This document shows, piece after piece, positions 8,217-15,090 of a DNA stretch of 30,824 nt (position 1 is its first letter; each line of letters opens with the position of its first letter). The DNA is taken from positions 1 through 30,824 of the forward strand of contig CALATK010000303.1 of NCBI GenBank assembly GCA_937891805.1. Direction: 5' to 3'. Below the pieces are notes generated by a model. The model saw nothing but the letters and a program-made list of their open reading frames with translations. It searched no databases and was not told where the DNA came from. A program made the translations under genes and the position numbers. The DNA comes from an uncultured Fibrobacter sp. Its GTDB lineage: Bacteria; Fibrobacterota; Fibrobacteria; Fibrobacterales; Fibrobacteraceae.

Positions 8217-9296
8217 TCATTCATATCGGTCTCCCGACTTCGGATCCATAGCATCCCGGACGCCCTCTCCAACAAATGTGGTGAGCAACAGCGTAATGAA
8301 AAGTGCAGCGACGGTGCTTACAGAAATCCACGGTGCGTAAAGGTTGTTCAGCCCCTGGCTCATGAGTTCGCCCCAGCTGGGCGTAGGCGGTTGCAGCCCA
8401 AAGCCCAAAAAATCAAGGGATGTCAGGCTTCCGATACCGCCAATCAAGGTAAAGGGGAAAAGCGTCACCACAGGGGTCAATGCGTTTGGCAAGATTTCCT
8501 TGAAAAAGATATGCCTGTGCCCAAGGCCCAAGACCTTTGCCGACTGCACATAGGTCATATTGCGGAGCTTCAGAAATTCGCCGCGCATGTAATAGCTTAA
8601 TGAAATCCAGTTGAAAGCCGCCATAATCACAATCAACAACCAGAAACTGCGGCCATAAATGCTCCCGATCAAAATCACGATATAGAGCATGGGGAGCGAC
8701 GACCAGATTTCGATCATGCGCTGCATTCCCGTATCCCAGAACTTGCCCAGATACCCCTGGATACCGCCAATGACAATGCCGAGGAAAGTCCCAAGAATAG
8801 TGAGAAACAGACTGAACGAAATACAAATACGGAATCCGTGAATCAGGCGGGCAAGCACATCGCGACCATTGCTGTCGGTACCAAGCCAATGGCGAGAACT
8901 GGGGGCAAATGGCGGAGCGCCTTCTTCAGTCAAGTCCGCCTTCAAAGGATCGTGAGCAATGGGCGGCATCAGGGCCCACATCTCGGGACAGCCCCCTGCC
9001 TTCGTGTAACCTTCCGCCGCTTCTTCTTCGCATTCACGAACGTCGGCAAAAAGCTTGCCGTAATCCGCTTCGGTCTGGTAGTCGCCGCCAAATTCCTGTT
9101 CGCTGTAGCGCACAAAGGCCGGAAAATAGCTCTTGCCGTTATACTTCAGGTACAGCGGTTCGTCGTTTACCGTCCAGGGGCTTGTCAGCGAAAGAAGGTA
9201 GGCCACCACCAGCACCACCAGCGACACGAAGGCCCGCTTGTTCCTGTAAAAGCGGAGCAGGCGGTTCTTGGTCTCTGTGGTAATACGGATGTGCAT
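8217..9296 (-). CDS. Peptide ABC transporter permease (OppC/YejE-like)
   Basis: A 359-residue inner-membrane permease. An N-terminal cytoplasmic segment rich in Arg/Lys precedes the first helix (AFVSLVVLVVAYLLSL). A periplasmic stretch of about 110 residues follows; its length is a feature of YejE-type permeases. GTDSNGRDVLARLIHGFR is the conserved OppC entry segment. The remaining helices lie in the C-terminal 220 residues, with the EAA-like loop around EILPNALTPVVTL. I chose the ATG at 9296; a longer frame opens at 9347, but that ATG is inside a dispersed GC-rich palindrome. The gene precedes the OppD-like ATPase on the same strand. The OppB-type partner is absent; the upstream neighbour is a decayed metal permease. 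Confidence 0.88.
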   Translation of the reverse strand: MHIRITTETKNRLLRFYRNKRAFVSLVVLVVAYLLSLTSPWTVNDEPLYLKYNGKSYFPAFVRYSEQEFGGDYQTEADYGKLFADVRECEEEAAEGYTKAGGCPEMWALMPPIAHDPLKADLTEEGAPPFAPSSRHWLGTDSNGRDVLARLIHGFRICISFSLFLTILGTFLGIVIGGIQGYLGKFWDTGMQRMIEIWSSLPMLYIVILIGSIYGRSFWLLIVIMAAFNWISLSYYMRGEFLKLRNMTYVQSAKVLGLGHRHIFFKEILPNALTPVVTLFPFTLIGGIGSLTSLDFLGFGLQPPTPSWGELMSQGLNNLYAPWISVSTVAALFITLLLTTFVGEGVRDAMDPKSGDRYE

Positions 9297-9337
9297 GACG
9301 AGGGATAATATAATTTTTATTGCAGGAAGAAAAGGAG

Positions 9338-9358
9338 ATGCCCGCACAAGGCGGGCAT
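9338..9358. repeat. GC-rich palindrome (ATGCCCGC type)
   Basis: Arms ATGCCCGC and GCGGGCAT around ACAAG, with GACA on the right. It is related to the palindromes at 6966 and 7026. On the minus strand it is followed by CTCCTTTTCTTCC, so it might weakly terminate the decayed permease transcript. Confidence 0.6.
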
Positions 9359-9401
9359 GACAATCGGGGGTTGGCAGTCAAGACGGTTTAAGACTGGCTG
9401 C

Positions 9402-10071
9402 TCAAACTCGGCCGCCGAATGCGAATCCGGCGTCTTCGATAGCCTTTTTCAGGGCCGATTCGTCCACATCGTGCTCGTCGTGCCATTCCACACGGAGTTC
9501 CTTACGGGCAAACTTCGCATAAATCATGAGCTCAGCCAGCAGCACCGCGCAGGCGTAATCGAATACGCCCAGGGCCCCATGCCCATGGCATTCCGCGGAG
9601 CCATGGGGCAACATGGAAGCCCCCGGGGTAATGCCTTTAGCCACTAGCGCCAAGGCCAGCGGAATGGAACACGCCGCCAAGCATGGCCGTCACAAAGGCT
9701 GCTATGGGGCGAAGTACCGCAAAGGGCCCGCCCAAAAGCGAATAAGTGGCCAATATGGAATCCACACCTGTGGCAGGTGTTGAAATCAGGAAACTGACGC
9801 TAGCGCCCTTACTGGCCCCTTCACGCCGGAGCGCAATGGAGGTGGGAATCACGCCGCAACTGCATATAGGCAGCGGCACGCCGAACAGGGCCGACCCCAG
9901 CACCGACTTTAAATTCGGCTTGGAAATTTTCGGCACATACAAATGGTTCGGCACCCACACATGCAAAATCACGGCAAGCAAGAAACCCAGCAGCAGGAAT
10001 GGAGCCATTTCCGAAAACAGCGTGACAAATTGCCAAAAGAACCTCTCAAGAATTTCGGCAAAGTCAGGCAT
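9402..10071 (-). pseudogene. Decayed SO_0444-type metal efflux permease
   Basis: The first part (minus strand, 10071 down to about 9637) encodes about 140 residues matching the N-terminal half of SO_0444-family Cu/Zn efflux permeases (ArsP_1/DUF318 superfamily): MAPFLLLGFLLAVILH, then the hallmark CSCGVIPTSIALRREGASKGASVSFLISTPATGVDSIL, cut into overlapping blocks. It stops early. A second reading frame (9402-9680) continues with SIPLALALVAKGITPGAS, which matches the repeated motif of the second half of the family, and then a short tail with an HMA-like ending (ALKKAIEDAGF). The two pieces are in different frames and together are far shorter than an intact member of roughly 350-400 residues. 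This points to an internal deletion plus frameshift. The N-terminal ATG at 10071 is one base after the stop of the ArsR-like gene and has GGGAGTG upstream, so the two formed an operon. Two separate small proteins cannot be excluded. Confidence 0.65.
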
Positions 10072-10072
10072 T

Positions 10073-10495
10073 TTACACTCCCTTCTTGTGCATAATGTGT
10101 GCAAGGCCCGTATTGAAAATCAGACCGATATGTTCGTCGTCCAGGGCGTAGAAAACGGTGCGCCCTACTCTACGGGGTTTCACAAGACCTGCCGTTCTCA
10201 AGATCCGGAGCTGGTGGCTTACCGCCGACTGCCCCAGTTGCAGTTTTTCCGCTATCTCGTTTACCGAAATCTCCCCCGAAAGGAGAATCTCGATAATGCG
10301 GATTCGGGTAGTATCCCCAAAAAACTTGAAGAACTCGGACAGTTCAAAAAAGGTGTCCAATGAAAGCGGCTTATCATTATATGAACAATCATTCATATTT
10401 TCATATATAGAAACATTCAACAATTCTGACAAGAGAGAATCCCGCTTTGTGATTTCCGTCACGTTCTCAACAGCCTTTATGGACAATTTATCCAT
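10073..10495 (-). CDS. ArsR/SmtB-family metal-sensing repressor, CzrA-like
   Basis: A winged-helix repressor that releases DNA when it binds metal. The core ELSEFFKFFGDTTRIRIIEILL leads into the recognition helix LQLGQSAVSHQLRILRTAGLV and the wing RRVGRTVFYALDD. The C-terminal helix carries D120, H122, H133 and H136, spaced as in the alpha-5 Zn/Co site of CzrA (D-x-H-x10-H-x2-H). The gene immediately precedes a decayed SO_0444-type permease, a classic repressor-exporter pair. The start is uncertain. The ATG at 10495 gives 140 residues, but it sits in a palindrome shared with xylanase promoters. The ATG at 10396 gives 107 residues, a usual ArsR length, and overlaps an ArsR-type operator palindrome at 10379-10398. 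Neither start has a clear ribosome binding site. Confidence 0.87.
   Translation of the reverse strand: MDKLSIKAVENVTEITKRDSLLSELLNVSIYENMNDCSYNDKPLSLDTFFELSEFFKFFGDTTRIRIIEILLSGEISVNEIAEKLQLGQSAVSHQLRILRTAGLVKPRRVGRTVFYALDDEHIGLIFNTGLAHIMHKKGV
10379..10398. promoter_or_regulatory. Candidate ArsR/CzrA operator
   Basis: ATATGAA-N6-TTCATAT, a perfect 7-bp inverted repeat with 6-bp spacing. It resembles the imperfect 12-2-12 operators of the SmtB/CzrA family. It overlaps the internal ATG at 10396 of the ArsR gene. If it is the autoregulatory operator, it favours the shorter ArsR start or an intragenic promoter. Confidence 0.5.
10480..10494. promoter_or_regulatory. Palindrome site A (TKGAYAATTTRTCMA family)
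   Basis: TGGACAATTTATCCA, centred at 10487, 66 bp before the TIGR02147-type start and overlapping the longer ArsR start codon. It is identical to site E upstream of the first GH10 gene. If the TIGR02147 protein binds it, this would be the autoregulatory site. Confidence 0.55.
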
Positions 10496-10552
10496 GCAAA
10501 TTGCCGTTTTTTTTCAAATTTTAGGCAATTTATAAAGGTATTTTTGGATAAA

Positions 10553-11371
10553 ATGATTGAGTTTTCTGACACACAGGACTACCGCGACTTTCTGAAGGAG
10601 TATTACGACCGCAGGAAGGCGGAGATGCCTTTGTATAGTTACCGCATGATGGGCGACAAGCTGGGATTGGATTCCAGCTACCTTTATCGCGTGCTCCAGA
10701 AAAAACAGCACCTCCCCGCCCATGCCCTCCCCGCCGCCAAGGACATTCTCGCACTTTCAGGCAGGCAGGCGGAGTATTTTGAGTTACTTTATTCTGCAGC
10801 CGTCACCAAGGACAAGAACAAACGGGAAGAGCTGATGGCCAAGGCCCTCTCCCTCCGTGACGTACACCTCCACAGCCTGCAACAGGCCGAATTGAAACTT
10901 TTGGAAAACTGGTGGATTCCTGCCGTGCGCGCCTACCTGGAACTGAACGGCGGTACGGTAAACCTGAAGCAAATCGCCAAAGATATTTGCCCGCCTATTA
11001 CCGAGGAACAGGCCAAAGAGGCCATCGACACCCTGCTAGAAGTTGGGCTTGTCAAGAAAATGGCCTCCGGTAAGCTGGCCCTGACCGACGCCCACCTGAC
11101 CGTCGGTGGCCCAGAAAAGAAAATCGCCGTCCGCAAGTTCCAGCGTCAGATTCTAGGACTTGCCGCAGATTCTCTGGAAAACACCCCCGTCGAAGAACGG
11201 AATATTTCCACCCTGACCCTTTCCGTAGATCAGGCCTGCTTCGACGACTTGGGGGACATGCTCAAGGAATTCCGCCGTCTTGTTCAAAAAAGGGTGGATG
11301 GAGCCAAAAATCCCGACAGGGTAATGCAACTTTCTATGGCATTTTTCCCTGTAGCCCACAAAGACAAATAA
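10553..11371 (+). CDS. TIGR02147-family (DUF4423-like) putative transcriptional regulator
   Basis: A 272-residue cytoplasmic protein of the TIGR02147 family, abundant in Fibrobacter and Bdellovibrio and without a firmly assigned function. The opening DTQDYRDFLKEYYDRRK is the family hallmark. Residues about 26-54 (YSYRMMGDKLGLDSSYLYRV and on) look like an XRE-type helix-turn-helix, and about 113-180 looks like a second, winged-helix-like unit ending in LLEVGLVKKMASGKLALTD. There is no signal peptide or membrane helix. I chose the ATG at 10553; a TTG at 10544 is in frame and closer to AAAGG, so it is a real alternative. A lipoprotein gene follows after 31 bp, and then the xylanase genes. A palindrome shared with several xylanase promoters lies 66 bp upstream. 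A role as DNA-binding regulator of this locus is my inference. Confidence 0.8.
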   Translation: MIEFSDTQDYRDFLKEYYDRRKAEMPLYSYRMMGDKLGLDSSYLYRVLQKKQHLPAHALPAAKDILALSGRQAEYFELLYSAAVTKDKNKREELMAKALSLRDVHLHSLQQAELKLLENWWIPAVRAYLELNGGTVNLKQIAKDICPPITEEQAKEAIDTLLEVGLVKKMASGKLALTDAHLTVGGPEKKIAVRKFQRQILGLAADSLENTPVEERNISTLTLSVDQACFDDLGDMLKEFRRLVQKRVDGAKNPDRVMQLSMAFFPVAHKDK

Positions 11372-11402
11372 AATAAAGTATATTAAGGGTTACAGGACGA
11401 AG

Positions 11403-12680
11403 ATGATTTGGGTAAAATACATAGGTCTTTCTGCACTGGCAATGCTAGTCGCTTGTTCCAACAATAACGACGTTGCTGGCTCTTCTCTTGAGACTGAAAA
11501 CTCCATAGCCTTCCATGTAAAATTGGCCAATGGGGAGAACGCCTCCAAGGCGTACGTCATCATCCATGATTCAAAGTATTTCGCAGACGATGCTGATCTG
11601 AATTCTACCCAGCATCCTCAAACCGACGAAAACGGAATTTTGGAATTGGATTCCCTGCCCAGAGGCAATTACATCGTAGAAGTTCGCGGTCTCCAAGATG
11701 AGCAGGAACAAAAGGGAGCTACCACTTTCGAAATCACTCAAGTCGATAATGACTCCGGCAAAGTAGTGACTGTGCAAACAGGCATTCCCGCATCTTTTGA
11801 AGGCAAGGCCTACACGGACAAATACCCCGCCTGGGTCATGATTCGCGGTCTGGAATACAAGGTTCCCGTAGACTCCCAGGGCAATTTCTCATTTGAATCC
11901 CTGCCCGAAGGCTTGTTCGAATTCGTGCTAGTCCACTCGCAAACCAATAGCGCGGGGGCTACCGTTTCCCAGATTCTTACAGAAGAAGAAATTTGCGTTG
12001 GCTGCGACGGTTCTGGATCTGTAATCCTGGTCGACAAAACCGCTCCCCCAAAGGATACCGTTTCTAAAGACACCGTAGCCGCGGATACCACCGACACAGA
12101 CACCATTCCCAAAGATACACTGAAACACTTTGTATTCGATGATTTTGAAAATGCCCTTGACAATGGTGAAATCAAGGACTGGTATACCGCTTTCTCAAAA
12201 TACGCTAGTGGAAGTCTTGAAATCACAGACACCTTAAGCGACCGCAAAGGCTATGTGGCCCATTTCATGTGCCAAAACGACTCCCTATACAACTGGACCC
12301 TGATGGGACGTTACCTGGGTGGAGCCGTCGATATGAGCGAACTGGACTCCATTGTTTTCTGGGCAAAGGGAACTGTCGAGAACTATGTTTCCTTCTCCTT
12401 TGACATTATTGAATCCGATACCACCGCTGATATCCAGAGTGGTAAATCCTGGATGCATATCCCCCTTACCGAGGAATGGACTCGCTACACGGTAACCCCG
12501 TCGAACCTTCTTTCCGTAGACAGCAACAATACCGGCGGAAATATCGGCTGGGATGCTGTCAAGGACAAGGTTACCAACCTCTCTATCTTTGGCGGAAAAG
12601 GCGGAGAATTCTGGATTGACGACATCGAAGTTTTCGGTCTAGAAAGCTTCACGCCGAAGACTTCGTCCGTTAAAAATTAG
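11403..12680 (+). CDS. Lipoprotein with carbohydrate-binding-like C-terminal domain
   Basis: A 425-residue predicted lipoprotein. The lipobox is LVAC with the acylated cysteine at residue 18. Two small beta-sandwich segments resembling carboxypeptidase-regulatory/CNA-B-like domains follow (about 30-120 and 130-190; both have a D-x-x-G-x-(L/F)-x-(L/F)-(D/E)-S-L-P-x-G pattern). A Thr/Asp-rich linker with repeated KDT units (about 212-238) leads to a C-terminal domain (about 240-415) that looks like a CBM11/CBM30-type jelly roll: it starts FDDFENALDNG and ends FWIDDIEVFG. No catalytic motif is visible and there is no C-terminal basic module as in the enzymes. The ATG has AGGACGAAG upstream. It is probably co-transcribed with the TIGR02147 gene. 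It could be a surface glycan-binding protein or sensor for the locus; that role is inferred. Confidence 0.78.
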   Translation: MIWVKYIGLSALAMLVACSNNNDVAGSSLETENSIAFHVKLANGENASKAYVIIHDSKYFADDADLNSTQHPQTDENGILELDSLPRGNYIVEVRGLQDEQEQKGATTFEITQVDNDSGKVVTVQTGIPASFEGKAYTDKYPAWVMIRGLEYKVPVDSQGNFSFESLPEGLFEFVLVHSQTNSAGATVSQILTEEEICVGCDGSGSVILVDKTAPPKDTVSKDTVAADTTDTDTIPKDTLKHFVFDDFENALDNGEIKDWYTAFSKYASGSLEITDTLSDRKGYVAHFMCQNDSLYNWTLMGRYLGGAVDMSELDSIVFWAKGTVENYVSFSFDIIESDTTADIQSGKSWMHIPLTEEWTRYTVTPSNLLSVDSNNTGGNIGWDAVKDKVTNLSIFGGKGGEFWIDDIEVFGLESFTPKTSSVKN

Positions 12681-12691
12681 ATACACTAATA

Positions 12692-12706
12692 TTGATAATT
12701 TGTCCA
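12692..12706. promoter_or_regulatory. Palindrome site B (TKGAYAATTTRTCMA family)
   Basis: TTGATAATTTGTCCA, centred at 12699, 91 bp before the first GH43 start and just ahead of the lipoprotein terminator hairpin. Confidence 0.5.
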
Positions 12707-12710
12707 CGGG

Positions 12711-12736
12711 AAATGTCGCTTCTGGCGGCATTTTTT
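12711..12736 (+). terminator. Intrinsic terminator after the lipoprotein gene
   Basis: Stem AATGTCGC/GCGGCATT (one G-T pair) around TTCTG, followed by a run of six T and then GCTTTT. It separates the regulator-lipoprotein unit from the enzyme genes. Confidence 0.7.
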
Positions 12737-12789
12737 GCTTTTAAGAGCCTAGATTTAGTGTTGGGAAAAAAGATTTTCAAGGAGACACC

Positions 12790-15081
12790 ATGGGTGTAAA
12801 AAATCTCGCCAACACATCGATTTCTACGCTGTTCACTATCGCCGGGCTAACTTCATTTGCCTTGGCGGACAACCCCATTTCCAGTTACCATTACCTGGCA
12901 GACCCAGCCGCTACTGCCGACGATGAATATTTCTATATCATCACCGATTCCGACGACCCAGCTCCATATAACGCAACAGGCTACTCCATTAAAGCTCTCT
13001 ACGCCTTTCGCAGTAAAGATATGAAGAATTGGACCGACTTCGGCATTATTTATGATGCCAGGGAAGTCGAAGGAATCGGAGATATCTGGGCGTCGGGAAT
13101 TGCGGTAGATAATAAAGGTAAATTCCACATTGTATTTCCTGATGGAGGCGGGTCAGGTATCGGACTTATTGAATCTGATCACATCGAAGGACCATATAAG
13201 AATCCTGTTGCAGGAGGGAAAAAGCTCATCAACAACTGGGGCGGTGGCATAGCCGATTGCGATGGACTAGACTGGTGCTTTGACCCTGCGATTTTTATTG
13301 ATGACGATGGAACGGCTTACTTTACCGTTGGTGGCGGAGGAGTTCCAAACGACAAGAATCCAAATCCAAAACGTCCAGCAATAGATAACGGTAGCGACAA
13401 CTTTAACATCTACAAGTTCAACTCCGAAATCAACAGTTTCGATGTAAGTACAAAAACCCATCTGCCAATTGGTGGTCCTGCCACTATGGAGGCGTCGTAT
13501 ATCCATAAATACAAGGGCAATTACTACCTCTCTTATAGTACGCGGGATTTGCGCATTGCCTATGGCATGTCCAGTAGTCCTATGGGTCCATACACCTATA
13601 AAGGAATATTTATGGGCAACCCAAGTATTAACGGGCAAAACATCAATTCATACAATAACAACCATCACGGTATTGCAGAATTCAAAGGCCATTGGTATGT
13701 TGTTTATCATGACCGTCGCATCGCAAATGGATACGACGGACTTGAAAAAATTCCAGCCGAAGACGGCAAAGCAAATCCAGACCCCGCTTACCACCGTAGT
13801 GTGAGTGTAGATGAATTCTTCTATAACGGTGACGGGACAATGAAAGAATTAACTTTTACCAAGGAAGGTCCAAAACAACTTGAAAATTTTGACCCTTACG
13901 ATTGGTACCCGGCTCTCACCAGTTCCAAGCAGAAAGGAATTCGCAGCCGTTCCAACTTCGTTGTAGGCAAAGCCGCCGAAACATTCTTACTTCCGCTATC
14001 AACTAAGGAATCCTGGATTCGTGTTTCTGGCGTTGACTTCGGAACTGCCGCAACAGGATTCACGGTAGAGGCGGCAAGCATTACCGATGGCAACAAGATT
14101 GAAATTCGCACAGGTTCTGCTACAGGAACTCTGGCTGGCACCTGCACGCTCCAGAAAACCGCAAACAAGAATACATTTGTTGAAAATTCTTGCGAAGTAT
14201 CTGGGCTTAAAGGCGTCGTAGAACAACTCTTCTTGGTGTTCAAGGGCAATCAGGATTCTACCATGGCCATCAAGGCCTGGGGCTTTGAAGGTAGCGGCAC
14301 CACATCGCCCGAACCACAAAAACCATTCAAGGGAACGGCCTGGGAAATTCCTGGCAAAATTGAAATGGAAGATTTTGACATTCCCGGAACGGGACGTGGC
14401 GCTGGGCTGGATTCGTACTCTGACAACGATTCCGAAGATCATGGAGCCGAAAGCAACGATGGCGTAAGTTACCGCGAAGGTACCGGCGTAGATATCTACA
14501 AAAAGGCAACCGGATACATTGTCGGTTACAACCAAGCCGGAGAATGGCTGGAATATACCGTAAACATTAAAGAGGCTGGTGATTACACCATGTTTGCCGC
14601 AGTGGCATCGGCCAACAACACATCCAGTTTCAAATTATCCATCGACGGCAACGACATTACCGAAGAAATAGCCGTTCCGCAAGCAACTTCCGGAGAAGAA
14701 AACTACGACGATTACAATAAGGTTTCCACAAACGTGACACTTCCGGCGGGCGAACACATCCTTCGCTTTACCGTAACCGGAGACTGGATGGATATTGACT
14801 ACATCAATTTCGAGGCCGGCAAGGACGCCGAAGATTCAAAGCCTATCGGCTATGTTGACGCCTTGCACAGCACTGGAAAAATAAACTATTCGCAGGCAAC
14901 CCATTTCGATGTATTCAGCATAAACGGTAAGAAAGTTGCGTCATTTACAGCCCACAGTTTTGCGGAAGCAACAAAACTTTGGCAAGACGGTCTTGTAAAG
15001 GGTTCCGAAAACAGTATCGGCATTTGCCTCATCCGTAACCGTAGTAACGGCATGGTTGCAAAAGTCCGCGCAAAGCGCTAA
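12790..15081 (+). CDS. GH43 arabinoxylan arabinofuranohydrolase-type enzyme with CBM6 modules
   Basis: Predicted to remove arabinofuranosyl side groups from arabinoxylan. The 763-residue product starts with a signal peptide (about 1-26). The GH43 five-blade propeller spans about 27-370, with likely catalytic residues D38 (YLADPA), D165 (CFDPAIFIDDDG) and E234 (MEASYIHKYKG). These blocks, and the HHGIAEFKGHWYVVYHD segment, closely resemble B. subtilis XynD-type AXH enzymes. Residues about 383-500 form a first CBM6-like unit (WIRVSGVDFG...IEIRTGS...LFLVFKG), probably the region called XX in an F. succinogenes homologue. A canonical CBM6 follows (about 515-675, with GYNQAGEWLEYTVN) and a C-terminal basic module (about 705-763). 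AAGGAG lies upstream of the ATG. First gene of a tight four-gene row. Confidence 0.9.
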   Translation: MGVKNLANTSISTLFTIAGLTSFALADNPISSYHYLADPAATADDEYFYIITDSDDPAPYNATGYSIKALYAFRSKDMKNWTDFGIIYDAREVEGIGDIWASGIAVDNKGKFHIVFPDGGGSGIGLIESDHIEGPYKNPVAGGKKLINNWGGGIADCDGLDWCFDPAIFIDDDGTAYFTVGGGGVPNDKNPNPKRPAIDNGSDNFNIYKFNSEINSFDVSTKTHLPIGGPATMEASYIHKYKGNYYLSYSTRDLRIAYGMSSSPMGPYTYKGIFMGNPSINGQNINSYNNNHHGIAEFKGHWYVVYHDRRIANGYDGLEKIPAEDGKANPDPAYHRSVSVDEFFYNGDGTMKELTFTKEGPKQLENFDPYDWYPALTSSKQKGIRSRSNFVVGKAAETFLLPLSTKESWIRVSGVDFGTAATGFTVEAASITDGNKIEIRTGSATGTLAGTCTLQKTANKNTFVENSCEVSGLKGVVEQLFLVFKGNQDSTMAIKAWGFEGSGTTSPEPQKPFKGTAWEIPGKIEMEDFDIPGTGRGAGLDSYSDNDSEDHGAESNDGVSYREGTGVDIYKKATGYIVGYNQAGEWLEYTVNIKEAGDYTMFAAVASANNTSSFKLSIDGNDITEEIAVPQATSGEENYDDYNKVSTNVTLPAGEHILRFTVTGDWMDIDYINFEAGKDAEDSKPIGYVDALHSTGKINYSQATHFDVFSINGKKVASFTAHSFAEATKLWQDGLVKGSENSIGICLIRNRSNGMVAKVRAKR

Positions 15082-15090
15082 AAATTTGGG

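Noticed and set aside
9297..9347. Earlier start for the OppC-like permease
   Set aside because: The upstream ATG is part of a dispersed GC-rich palindrome; the ATG at 9296 fits the usual N-terminus before the first membrane helix.
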